In this document: in pieces, positions 1 to 5,175 of the stretch
How positions within the stretch are numbered: the first letter of the stretch is position 1
How the letters are laid out: each line of letters begins with the position of its first letter
DNA from: Phycisphaeraceae bacterium
GTDB taxonomy: Bacteria > Planctomycetota > Phycisphaerae > Phycisphaerales > Phycisphaeraceae
Assembly (NCBI GenBank): GCA_020850375.1
Contig: JADZET010000250.1
Coordinates: 1-5,175, forward strand
Length of the DNA stretch: 5,175 bases
Reading direction: 5' to 3'
Translations under genes and position numbers: made by a program
The notes under the pieces: model-generated
Seen by the model: the letters and a program-made list of their open reading frames with translations, nothing else
What the model was told of the DNA's origin: nothing
Database searches by the model: none

Positions 1-394
1 AATCGCTCCCGATGATGTCCGCGTTCCACTGCAGGAACTCGCGCGACCGCCCCCGCTGCGGCCGCTCCGCCCGGAAGCAGTTGGGCACGCAGAACCACTT
101 GATCGGCCGCGGCAGCGACCCCGCCTCAGCCGCCACCATCCGTGCCAGCGTCGGCGTGAACTCCGGCCGCAACGCCAGCTCCCGCCCCCCCCGGTCCTCG
201 AAGTGGAAGATCTCGCTGACGATCCCCTGACCGCTCTTGACCTTGTACAGCTCCAGCGACTCGAACGCCGGCCCGTCGATCTCCTCGAACCCGTTGCGGA
301 CCGACACCCGCCGCCACGCCGCCATCAGGTGGTTGCGCCAGGCCATATCCTTGGGGTAGAAGTCACGCGTCCCGCGGGGTCCCTGAAATTTCAT
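1..394 (-). CDS. hisS: Histidyl-tRNA synthetase, N-terminal 131 residues (runs off the window)
   Basis: Class II aminoacyl-tRNA synthetase that activates histidine with ATP and loads it on tRNA-His in the cytoplasm. Reading leftward from the ATG at 394-392, the protein opens with MKFQGPRGTRDFYP, the typical HisRS N-terminus. It continues with the motif 2 region: ALRPEFTPTLARMV (about residues 74-87), then FRAERPQRGRSREFLQWN, with the conserved motif 2 arginine in FRAE, then DIIG. The rest, including motif 3 and the anticodon-binding domain, lies beyond base 1. The QWNxDIIG wording differs from the E. coli type. The start is fixed by homology; only a weak purine-rich stretch (GAGCGAGGA) precedes it. 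The methyltransferase gene ends 61 bases upstream on the same strand, so co-transcription is possible. The codons end mainly in G (GCG, CTG, CGG, GAG), unlike the plus-strand genes here. Identity is very secure; only length and completeness are unknown. Confidence 0.95.
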   Translation of the reverse strand, partial: MKFQGPRGTRDFYPKDMAWRNHLMAAWRRVSVRNGFEEIDGPAFESLELYKVKSGQGIVSEIFHFEDRGGRELALRPEFTPTLARMVAAEAGSLPRPIKWFCVPNCFRAERPQRGRSREFLQWNADIIGSD

Positions 395-455
395 GTCCTC
401 GCTCTTTCTCGTCTTAACCCAAACACCAACTTGTCACCGCCCCCCTTACCCTACC

Positions 456-1313
456 TCACCCCTCCGCTACCACGTACGCGATCCAGGCCGGATCGCTCTC
501 CGCCTTCTGCCGCGGCGCATACACGCCATTGCCCTGACCGGTCTTCTTGTTCGTCCCTTCCCAATACACCGTCGAACGCGCGAAACCCGCCTCGGCCAGC
601 AGCTCACGCACCTCCGGCAGTGACCAGAGACGCCAATCATAAGTAAAAGCCCGCCTCAGTTCGCTGCCGTCCTTGAACCGAAAATGGATGTGAAACCGGG
701 CATGGTGTGTGATCGGGTCGAATCGTGCCTGATCCCATACATACGTCGCCGCGTGTCTGCCCCGCAGACGGTGCTCGTCCTGATGATCCTCTACCAGCAC
801 CTCATGCCCCCCGAGCATGTCCAGCACAAACAACCCCTTGGGCGCCAGGTGGCTGCGAGCCGCATCAAAATACTCTCTTAACTCCTTGCGAGTCCTAAAG
901 ATCCAGAAAGAGAAGTTCTGGGCCACCAGGATGTCCGCCCCCGGAAGCGTCGCCTCCGCGCGATCTTTGACATCCGCCTGCACCAGTTGCACGCGCTTCT
1001 GCGCACTCTTGGGCAGCTTGGCCAGATTATGCCTCCGCCCCCACGCCAGAGGCCGCGGGTCCAGGTCCACCCCAATCGCCCGGCAGCCGCGGGCCGTGTT
1101 GATCCTGACCCACTCACAGCAGACCGCGAACGTCCCGCAGAAGTCCTCCCGCAGCACCCGCGCCGGCCTGCGACGTAGCCGCCGGTAGAGCCGCCCCAGA
1201 AACTCCACCTCGTGCCCCGGCTCCTGCACCGCCTGCTGGTACAACGCGTACTTGTCCGCCCGCTGCGCGAGCGTCTTGGGCTTTACAATTTTTGTTTGCT
1301 TCTTCCGAGCCAT
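456..1313 (-). CDS. Class I SAM-dependent methyltransferase of unknown substrate, 285 aa
   Basis: A Rossmann-fold methyltransferase is indicated by VLREDFCGTF (residues 53-62, in the place of motif I), the acidic end of beta-2 in GVDLDP (81-86, D83 a likely SAM ribose ligand), ADVKD (113-117), and AQNFSFWIF (131-139) in the motif IV position. The C-terminal half carries distinctive blocks: FTYDWRLWSLPEVRELLAEA, VYWEGT, GNGVY and DPAWIAYVVAE at the end. I recall similar proteins annotated only as methyltransferase-domain proteins, so the substrate is unknown. The usual glycine-rich motif I is replaced by REDFCGT, with a single glycine. The start chosen is MARKKQTK at 1313. The frame stays open to 1475, but that extension is low-complexity, has no family look and would overlap rsmD. 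No clear ribosome binding site is visible. The gene sits upstream of hisS on the same strand and diverges from rsmD, a context that hints at RNA or translation-factor modification but does not prove it. Confidence 0.85.
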   Translation of the reverse strand: MARKKQTKIVKPKTLAQRADKYALYQQAVQEPGHEVEFLGRLYRRLRRRPARVLREDFCGTFAVCCEWVRINTARGCRAIGVDLDPRPLAWGRRHNLAKLPKSAQKRVQLVQADVKDRAEATLPGADILVAQNFSFWIFRTRKELREYFDAARSHLAPKGLFVLDMLGGHEVLVEDHQDEHRLRGRHAATYVWDQARFDPITHHARFHIHFRFKDGSELRRAFTYDWRLWSLPEVRELLAEAGFARSTVYWEGTNKKTGQGNGVYAPRQKAESDPAWIAYVVAEG

Positions 1314-1407
1314 AAGGGGCGACAATGTAAGGCAATTGAGCCCCCACGGCCAGGGGTCGCTCAGGGCTGTGCTTGCTCGACCGTCCCACGGACGATCCAA
1401 TGGAGCC
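1314..1407. promoter_or_regulatory. Divergent control region between the methyltransferase and rsmD, with two inverted repeats
   Basis: This 94-base spacer must hold the promoters for both directions unless they lie inside the genes. It contains an imperfect inverted repeat: TGAGC CCCC (1337-1345) pairs with GGGG-tc-GCTCA (1353-1363), giving nine pairs around a seven-base loop with a two-base bulge. A second short hairpin, CGTCC-CAC-GGACG (1382-1394), lies 13 bases before the rsmD ATG. On the minus strand TACATT (in TTGCCTTACATTGT) resembles a -10 box for the methyltransferase, but no good -35 box is at the right distance. I did not find a convincing sigma70 promoter toward rsmD. The repeats could be an operator or simply 5' UTR structure. 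Confidence 0.4.
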
Positions 1408-2076
1408 ATGCGCATCATTGGCGGCATCCATCGCGGCCGAACCATCCTCTCCCCCCCGGAAGCTCCCGCCCGCAAGGGTCGGCCGCTTCGACACCCGGAC
1501 GACGAGGCTGAGGACTCACGCCATCAACAAACCCCCACCGCCACCACCCGCCCCATCACCGATCGCGTCAAGGTCGCCCTCTTCGACCGCCTGATGGCCA
1601 TGGGCCTGACCGGCGGCGGACGCGTCCTGGACGTCTTCGCCGGCACGGGCAGCCTCGGCCTCGAGGCCCTCTCGCGCGGGGCCGACCACTGCACCTTCAT
1701 CGAACGCGACAAACCCGCCCGTCAGCTCCTCCAGCAGAACCTCGATAACCTCCACCTCACCGACCAGGCCACCGTCCTGGGCCTCGACGCCCTGAGCACC
1801 ACCTGGACCACCACCCAACAGCCCGGCTCGGTCGACATCGCCTTCTGCGACCCCCCCTACGCCCTGGTCCAGGACGAAAAATCCGCCGCACGCGTCGCCG
1901 CCCTGCTCGCCGCCATGGCCCGCCTGCTGGGCCCCAACAAGGTCCTGGTCCTCCGCACCCCTACCGGCACACCCGCCCCGACAGCCGAAAACCTGGGCGT
2001 CCCAGGCCTGCTCGAACCCGACTCCTACGAATACGGCAAGATGACCCTGAACTTCTACGAACGCGTCGCCGAGTAG
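1408..2076 (+). CDS. rsmD: 16S rRNA (guanine-N2)-methyltransferase RsmD, 222 aa
   Basis: RsmD uses SAM to methylate N2 of a guanine in the 16S rRNA 3' major domain (G966 in E. coli) on the assembling small subunit. Family landmarks are in order: N-terminal MRIIGGIHRGR (1-11), RPITDRVKVALFDRL (48-62), the SAM-binding motif I VLDVFAGTGSLGLEALSRGA (73-92), acidic E98-type residue in FIERD, and the catalytic DPPY (148-151) typical of N-methyltransferases acting on amino groups. The C-terminus FYERVAE is also typical. The start at 1408 is set by the RIIGG motif; upstream in-frame codons back to 1252 run across the divergent methyltransferase start and lack family similarity. GGAG sits only two bases before the ATG, which is close for a ribosome binding site. 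Between RGR and RP there are about 36 residues, roughly 25 more than in the E. coli protein, and they are polar and low in complexity. ffh follows after 59 bases, so the two are probably co-transcribed. Confidence 0.93.
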   Translation: MRIIGGIHRGRTILSPPEAPARKGRPLRHPDDEAEDSRHQQTPTATTRPITDRVKVALFDRLMAMGLTGGGRVLDVFAGTGSLGLEALSRGADHCTFIERDKPARQLLQQNLDNLHLTDQATVLGLDALSTTWTTTQQPGSVDIAFCDPPYALVQDEKSAARVAALLAAMARLLGPNKVLVLRTPTGTPAPTAENLGVPGLLEPDSYEYGKMTLNFYERVAE

Positions 2077-2135
2077 AATCAAGGGCTCGAAGAGCCATCC
2101 ACCCTGCCCCCCACCACGACCCAAGCGAGCCCGCG

Positions 2136-3656
2136 ATGTTCGAATCCCTCAGCGACCGTTTCTCCAACGTCTTCCGCCGGATCACCGGCCAGGGCCGTAT
2201 CAGCGAGTCCAACGTCCGCGACGCCCTGGCCGAGGTACGCGACGCCCTGATCGAGGCCGACGTCCACCACCAGGTCGTCGAGGATTTCACGAAGCGCGTC
2301 CTGGACAAGTCCCTCGGCGCCGACGTCCTCCAGTCCGTCAAGCCCGGCCAGCAGATCGTCAAGCTCGTCTACGACGAATTGGTCAACCTCATGGCCGGCG
2401 AGGACGTCGACCCCGACGCCCTCGCCGACACGCTCGACCAGGATCCGGTGATGCTCGTCGAGCCCGGCCCCACCGTCGTGATGATGTGCGGCCTTCAGGG
2501 CTCGGGCAAAACGACCACCTGTGGCAAGCTCGCCGCCATCCTCAAGAAGCGCAACCGCTCCGTCATGCTCGCCGCCGGCGACCTCCAACGTCCCGCCGCC
2601 GTGCTGCAATTGCAGACCCTTGCCGAGCAGGTCCAGTCGCAATTCCCCGGCGGCGGCAGGGTCGTCTTCCACGGCGAACCCGACAAGGTCGCCGAGTACG
2701 GCAAGGCCGTCGGCGCCGCCGTGGGCGTCGCCCGCAACGCCCTCAACGAAGCCCGCAAGCAGAAGATCGACGTCCTGATCCTCGACACCGCCGGCCGACT
2801 CCACGTCAACGCCGAGCTCATGGCCGAGCTGCGACAGGTCGCCAGCGCCGTCACCCCCCATCAGATCCTGCTCGTCGTCGACGCCATGACCGGCCAGGAC
2901 GCCGTCAACTCCGCCAAGGCCTTCAACGACCAGTTCGAGCTCGACGGCGTCGTCCTGACCAAGTTCGACTCCGACACCCGCGGCGGCGCCGCCCTCTCCG
3001 TCAAGCACATCACCGGCAAACCCATCCGCTTCATCGGCGTCGGCGAAAAACTCGACGCCCTGGAGATGTTCCACCCCCAGCGCATCGCCTCACGCATCCT
3101 GGGCATGGGCGACGTCGTCAGCCTCGTCGAAAAGGCCCAGGAACAAGTCTCCCTCGAAGAAGCCGCCGCCCTCCAGGAGAAGATGGCCCGTGGTCAACTG
3201 ACCATGGACGACTTCCTCCAGCAGCTCCGCAGCATCCGCAAGATGGGCCCCCTCAAGAGCCTCCTGGGCATGCTCCCGGGGGTCGGCTCGCAGATCAAGA
3301 ACCTCGACCTCGACGACAAACAGCTCGACCGCACCGAGGCCATCATCCGCTCCATGACCCCGCAGGAGCGTCAGGACGTCAGCATCCTCGACAACTCCCG
3401 CCGCCGCCGCATCGCCCGCGGCTCGGGCACGCAGCAGCAGGACGTCAGCCAGCTCGTCAAGGGCTTTGAGGCCGTCGCCCAGCTCACCAAGCAGATGTCC
3501 GGCGTGGGCGCCATGGGCAAGCTCAAGGCCATGACCGGCATGAGCAAGCCCGACCTCGCGGCCATGGGCATCACGCGCAACTCTCCCGGCATGAACCTGC
3601 CCGCCAACGACAAGCCCAAGCGCCTCTTCAAGGAACGCAAACGCAAGAGCCGCTGA
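2136..3656 (+). CDS. ffh: Signal recognition particle protein (Ffh / SRP54 GTPase), 506 aa
   Basis: Ffh binds the SRP RNA and hydrophobic signal sequences emerging from the ribosome. Through a paired GTPase with FtsY it delivers nascent chains to the SecYEG translocon. Residues 1 to about 90 form the N domain, opening with MFESLSDRF and including ALIEADV (37-43). The G domain shows the P-loop GLQGSGKTT (119-127), GDLQRPAA (148-155), DTAGR (217-221) and TKFDSDTRGGAAL (from 275). GVGEKLDALEMFHP then leads to the M domain. That domain has a methionine-rich stretch (MGPLKSLLGMLPGVG) and the SRP RNA-binding helix region RRRRIARGSG (422-431), followed by QQQDVSQLVKGFEAV. The tail is basic (FKERKRKSR). 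The linker ahead of the P-loop is longer than in E. coli, and the protein is about 50 residues longer than the E. coli one. The start matches the family exactly. The gene rpsP, often found after ffh in other bacteria, is not here. Confidence 0.98.
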   Translation: MFESLSDRFSNVFRRITGQGRISESNVRDALAEVRDALIEADVHHQVVEDFTKRVLDKSLGADVLQSVKPGQQIVKLVYDELVNLMAGEDVDPDALADTLDQDPVMLVEPGPTVVMMCGLQGSGKTTTCGKLAAILKKRNRSVMLAAGDLQRPAAVLQLQTLAEQVQSQFPGGGRVVFHGEPDKVAEYGKAVGAAVGVARNALNEARKQKIDVLILDTAGRLHVNAELMAELRQVASAVTPHQILLVVDAMTGQDAVNSAKAFNDQFELDGVVLTKFDSDTRGGAALSVKHITGKPIRFIGVGEKLDALEMFHPQRIASRILGMGDVVSLVEKAQEQVSLEEAAALQEKMARGQLTMDDFLQQLRSIRKMGPLKSLLGMLPGVGSQIKNLDLDDKQLDRTEAIIRSMTPQERQDVSILDNSRRRRIARGSGTQQQDVSQLVKGFEAVAQLTKQMSGVGAMGKLKAMTGMSKPDLAAMGITRNSPGMNLPANDKPKRLFKERKRKSR

Positions 3657-3673
3657 CGAATTCTCCACCATTA

Positions 3674-3753
3674 CACGCCATCAAAAGACCTGAACTTATG
3701 GCACAGCACACTGTCAAAATGTGTTGATCTCGCCATTTTCACACTATCAAAAT
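3674..3753. repeat. Three-copy short direct repeat with 33-base period
   Basis: The motif CACRCYRTCAAAA appears three times at exactly 33-base spacing: CACGCCATCAAAAG at 3674, CACACTGTCAAAAT at 3707 and CACACTATCAAAAT at 3740. The last two differ at one base in 14, whereas the remaining 19 bases of each unit are not alike. A weaker fourth match, CACCTATCAAGG, lies at 3755. A conserved box with a regular, non-conserved spacer is more like a set of protein-binding sites, roughly three helical turns apart, than a duplicated sequence. The position is just after ffh and about 170-250 bases before the candidate promoter. Function is unknown, and chance cannot be excluded with motifs this short. Confidence 0.45.
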
Positions 3754-3920
3754 CCACCTATCAAGGTCTTCTGGCAACTGCTGACAGGCCGCTGAGTTGA
3801 GGCGTCATAAGACAACGTGTCCCGTCGCCGCGATCATCTCAATCACGAAAGAAAACAACGTTTTCAGCCGAAAAACGCCGATATTAGGACAAGCTCAGGG
3901 CGCCGCGCCGGCCCGCGTAC

Positions 3921-3949
3921 TTGCCGACGATGGCCCTCCGAGGTACAAT
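3921..3949 (+). promoter_or_regulatory. Sigma70-like promoter for the SMR gene leader
   Basis: TTGCCG (3921-3926) and TACAAT (3944-3949) are separated by exactly 17 bases. They match the consensus -35 and -10 boxes at four and five of six positions. Transcription would start near 3956 and run about 355 bases before the SMR start codon, through the structured segment. This is the best promoter match I found in the window, in a region with little competing coding signal. It is a sequence-only prediction. Confidence 0.5.
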
Positions 3950-4103
3950 ATCCACGGCTAAAGGTGCCGTATGCTATCGAGATACAACTACAGAACAATG
4001 TGCCTCTCCCTGCCTATCTGGTATGTCCAGCCGATCGCTCTCGAGCCGGCCTGACGCCGCTTTCTAATCTGACTGCTCGGGTCCGGACCGCGTTTTTGTG
4101 AAC

Positions 4104-4245
4104 GAGGGTCTGTGAACACCGGCAGTGCGAGCGCCAACCCAGGCCCACACCGTTGCCCCGGTGGGCCGACGCTCGCCCCCCGAAGGTCAGACCCTCAGCA
4201 ACACGGTCCGATCGCCCACGCGAAGGCGGCGATGGGTCTGTGACC
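4104..4245 (+). ncRNA. Structured 5' leader with two mutually exclusive stems upstream of the SMR gene (candidate cis-regulatory RNA)
   Basis: Structure A: GAGGGTCTG (4104-4112) pairs perfectly over nine bases with CAGACCCTC (4188-4196). It encloses GCGAGCG (4127-4133) paired with CGCTCGC (4170-4176), which encloses GGCC-ca-CACCG (4142-4152) paired with CGGTGGGCC (4159-4167). Together this makes a rod of about 25 pairs. Structure B: the same strand, GGTCAGACCC (4185-4194), can instead pair with GGGTCT-gt-GACC (4234-4245). That stem stacks directly on a hairpin ATCGCC (4211-4216) with GGCGAT (4228-4233). A and B share bases 4188-4194 and cannot coexist. The competing arms are copies of GGGTCTGTGA (4107-4116 and 4234-4243). 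This fits a switch between two leader folds. I did not recognise the signature of a known guanidine, fluoride, T-box or other class, so the ligand is unknown. The rod could also form on the opposite strand, but the promoter favours this direction. Confidence 0.45.
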
Positions 4246-4311
4246 ACTGAGCAGGACGCTGACGGGGACGCCGCCGAGGCGAAAACCCTAAGCCAAGAAA
4301 GCGAGCCAGTC

Positions 4312-4638
4312 ATGCCCTGGATGCTCTTATTCCTCGCGATCATTCTCGAAGTACTCGCCACCATCCTCCTGAAGATGGCCGACGGCTTTAGCCGTTGGAT
4401 GCCCTCGGCCGGCGCGGTCGCCGCCTACGCCCTGAGCCTGGTCTTCTGCGCCCTGGCCATGCGACACATCGACGTGACCGTGGTCTACGTCGTCTGGGCC
4501 GGCGTGGGCACCGTCGCCCTGGCCGTCGTCGGCGTAACGCTCTTTCACGAGCACTTCAGCACCGCCAAGGCCGGCCTGATCCTCGTGATCCTCGCCGCCA
4601 CCGTGGGCCTGGTCCTAGCCTCCCCCGCCGGCCACTAG
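4312..4638 (+). CDS. Small multidrug resistance (SMR) family transporter, 108 aa
   Basis: SMR proteins are four-helix inner-membrane exporters that work as dual-topology dimers and exchange protons for cationic substrates. The 108 residues give four hydrophobic segments at about 4-22, 33-50, 57-77 and 85-103. The essential membrane glutamate of helix 1 is E13 (LAIILEVLATILLK, equal to E14 of EmrE). YVVWAGVG (59-66) carries the helix 3 tyrosine and tryptophan (Y60 and W63 of EmrE) and the GVG bend. KMADGFSRWMPS after helix 1 is also typical. The EVLAT wording of helix 1 leans toward the Qac/EmrE drug-exporting branch rather than the Gdx guanidine exporters, but parts of helix 3 are mixed, so the substrate is open. 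The start at MPWM gives the normal family length; the frame is open back to 4153 but that part is polar and unrelated. No strong ribosome binding site is visible (AAAGCGAG is the best). The gene is preceded by a long structured leader and followed by valS after 81 bases. Confidence 0.92.
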   Translation: MPWMLLFLAIILEVLATILLKMADGFSRWMPSAGAVAAYALSLVFCALAMRHIDVTVVYVVWAGVGTVALAVVGVTLFHEHFSTAKAGLILVILAATVGLVLASPAGH

Positions 4639-4690
4639 GCCGCGTGAAACTGGGGAGGCTGGAGGTCTGGATGGGCGTGCCCGCCATCGC

Positions 4691-4716
4691 CGCGCCATCT
4701 GATTTAAGATGGTGCG
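4691..4716 (+). promoter_or_regulatory. Ten-pair hairpin abutting the valS start codon
   Basis: CGCGCCATCT (4691-4700) pairs with AGATGGTGCG (4707-4716) over ten positions, one of them G-U, around the six-base loop GATTTA. It ends three bases before the valS ATG (4720), so it covers the place where a ribosome binding site would be. It has no following T run, so it is not a standard intrinsic terminator for the SMR gene. CCATC also occurs at 4684-4688, and GATGG at 4670-4674, so alternative pairings are possible. It could be an RNA element limiting valS translation, or a DNA operator. The structure is seen directly; the function is inferred. Confidence 0.45.
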
Positions 4717-4719
4717 ACT

Positions 4720-5175
4720 ATGACCCAGCCCTCCACATCCCCGGCCCCTGAACTGGCCAAGACCTACGCCCCCGACCAGATCGAGCCCGATGTCCTGCGC
4801 CGCTGGAACGACAGCGGCGCTTTCCATGCCACCCCCGGAAGTTTGAACACGGACGGCAGCCCGCGCCGGCCCTTCGCCGTCGTCATCCCCCCGCCCAATG
4901 TCACCGCCGCCCTGCACCTCGGCCACGCCCTCAATAACACCCTCCAGGACATCCTCGTCCGCTGGCGGCGCATGGCCGGCGACAACGCCATGTGGATGCC
5001 CGGCACCGACCACGCCGGCATCGCCACCCAGACCGTCGTCGAAAAACGCGTCCTCGCCGAGGAACGCAAGAAGCGCACCGACTTCGCCCGCGAGGAATTC
5101 GTCGCCAAGATCCAGGCCTGGAAGGACGAGTACGAGGCCACCATCACCAACCAGCTCAAGCGCATGGGCTGCTCC
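4720..5175 (+). CDS. valS: Valyl-tRNA synthetase, N-terminal 152 residues (runs off the window)
   Basis: Class I aminoacyl-tRNA synthetase that activates valine and charges tRNA-Val in the cytoplasm. After a short variable N-terminus comes LAKTYAPDQIEPDVLRRW (12-29), typical of ValRS. The nucleotide-binding region VIPPPNVTAALHLGHALNN follows (55-73), with the class signature HLGH at 66-69, then TLQDILVRWRRMAGDNAMW (74-92) and PGTDHAGIATQ (94-104), which separates ValRS from the related IleRS and LeuRS. Residue 63 is alanine where many ValRS have glycine (NVTGxLH); this looks like a natural variant. The editing domain, KMSKS loop and anticodon domain lie beyond the window. The start at 4720 is the only one that gives a normal N-terminus; a hairpin occupies the space just before it, and no ribosome binding site is obvious. 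The SMR gene ends 81 bases upstream on the same strand. Confidence 0.95.
   Translation, partial: MTQPSTSPAPELAKTYAPDQIEPDVLRRWNDSGAFHATPGSLNTDGSPRRPFAVVIPPPNVTAALHLGHALNNTLQDILVRWRRMAGDNAMWMPGTDHAGIATQTVVEKRVLAEERKKRTDFAREEFVAKIQAWKDEYEATITNQLKRMGCS

Larger units (their letters stand above)
3657..4311. other. 655-base non-coding gap between ffh and the SMR gene
   Basis: This stretch is visibly richer in A and T in its first 300 bases than the genes around it, and I see no convincing coding sequence. Open frames exist (a GTG-started one at 3817-4101, and an in-frame extension of the SMR gene back to 4153), but their translations are arginine- and proline-rich and resemble no family. The contents I can support are described as separate entries: a three-copy repeat at 33-base spacing, a sigma70-like promoter, and a structured leader segment. 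Also present are a small hairpin, GAAAAC-AAC-GTTTTC (3851-3865), the palindrome GGTCCGGACC (4080-4089) followed shortly by TTTTT (4093-4097), and a 7-base inverted pair AAGACCT/AGGTCTT (3685-3691 and 3764-3770). No clear intrinsic terminator for ffh, and no tRNA, is recognisable. Confidence 0.6.

Noticed and set aside
395..455. Independent hisS promoter on the minus strand (GTGACA and TTAAGA)
   Set aside because: The boxes are only about 14 bases apart and the -10 match is poor.
1314..1475. 54-residue N-terminal extension of the minus-strand methyltransferase
   Set aside because: It would run through the divergent spacer into rsmD codons, and its sequence looks like a shadow of the other strand.
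3851..3865. GAAAAC-AAC-GTTTTC hairpin as an intrinsic terminator
   Set aside because: The stem is short and A/T-rich with no T run on the plus strand, and no minus-strand gene lies upstream that would need it.
4080..4097. GGTCCGGACC followed by TTTTT as a terminator
   Set aside because: As a hairpin the palindrome has only about three pairs around a tetraloop, and it is separated from the T run, so it is too weak to call.
3817..4101. 94-residue open frame starting at GTG in the ffh-SMR gap
   Set aside because: Its product is rich in R, P and S with no recognisable family, has no ribosome binding site, and overlaps the best promoter candidate.
4228..4290. Fluoride riboswitch, because of GGCGATGGG and GCTGACGGGGAC
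   Set aside because: Only fragments of the consensus are present; the GGCTGATG...CCTAC part is missing and the downstream gene is not a fluoride exporter.
4104..4290. Guanidine-I, -II or -III riboswitch
   Set aside because: GGTCCGA (4206-4212) recalls one guanidine-I element, but CTAGGG...CCG, the ACGR-capped twin hairpins of class II and the class III core are not seen. A covariance search would be needed before naming it.
4153..4311. N-terminal extension of the SMR protein by 53 residues
   Set aside because: The extension is polar and low in complexity, would make the protein far longer than the family norm, and overlaps the structured leader; MPWM at 4312 gives the normal start.

Overview
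This window is a compact, GC-rich stretch of bacterial chromosome dominated by translation and protein-targeting genes. In order it holds the 5' part of hisS (histidyl-tRNA synthetase, minus strand), an uncharacterised class I SAM-dependent methyltransferase (minus), rsmD (16S rRNA guanine-N2 methyltransferase, plus), ffh (signal recognition particle GTPase, plus), a 655-base AT-richer gap, a small multidrug resistance (SMR) family transporter (plus), and the 5' part of valS (valyl-tRNA synthetase, plus). High GC, weak Shine-Dalgarno signals and the QWNxDIIG form of the HisRS motif 2 region suggest Planctomycetota, possibly Phycisphaerae-like. That placement is an inference from general familiarity, not a demonstrated assignment.

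Layout. The methyltransferase and hisS read leftward with a 61-base gap and may be one transcription unit. They diverge from rsmD-ffh across a 94-base shared control region that carries two short inverted repeats. rsmD and ffh are 59 bases apart and look like an operon. SMR and valS are 81 bases apart, and a 10-bp hairpin ends three bases before the valS start codon.

The least explained part is the gap between ffh and the SMR gene (3657-4311). I see no convincing gene in it. It starts with a short motif repeated three times at exactly 33-base spacing. It then has a good sigma70-like promoter (3921-3949) about 355 bases ahead of the SMR start. A strongly structured segment follows (4104-4245), in which one strand, CAGACCC at 4188-4194, can pair either with an upstream or with a downstream copy of GGGTCTG. 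This looks like the architecture of a switching 5' leader RNA controlling a small exporter. I could not match it to a known riboswitch class by eye.

How the genes fit together: HisRS and ValRS charge tRNAs, RsmD modifies the small-subunit rRNA, and Ffh targets nascent membrane proteins. The methyltransferase is of unknown substrate, and the SMR exporter is the functional outlier.
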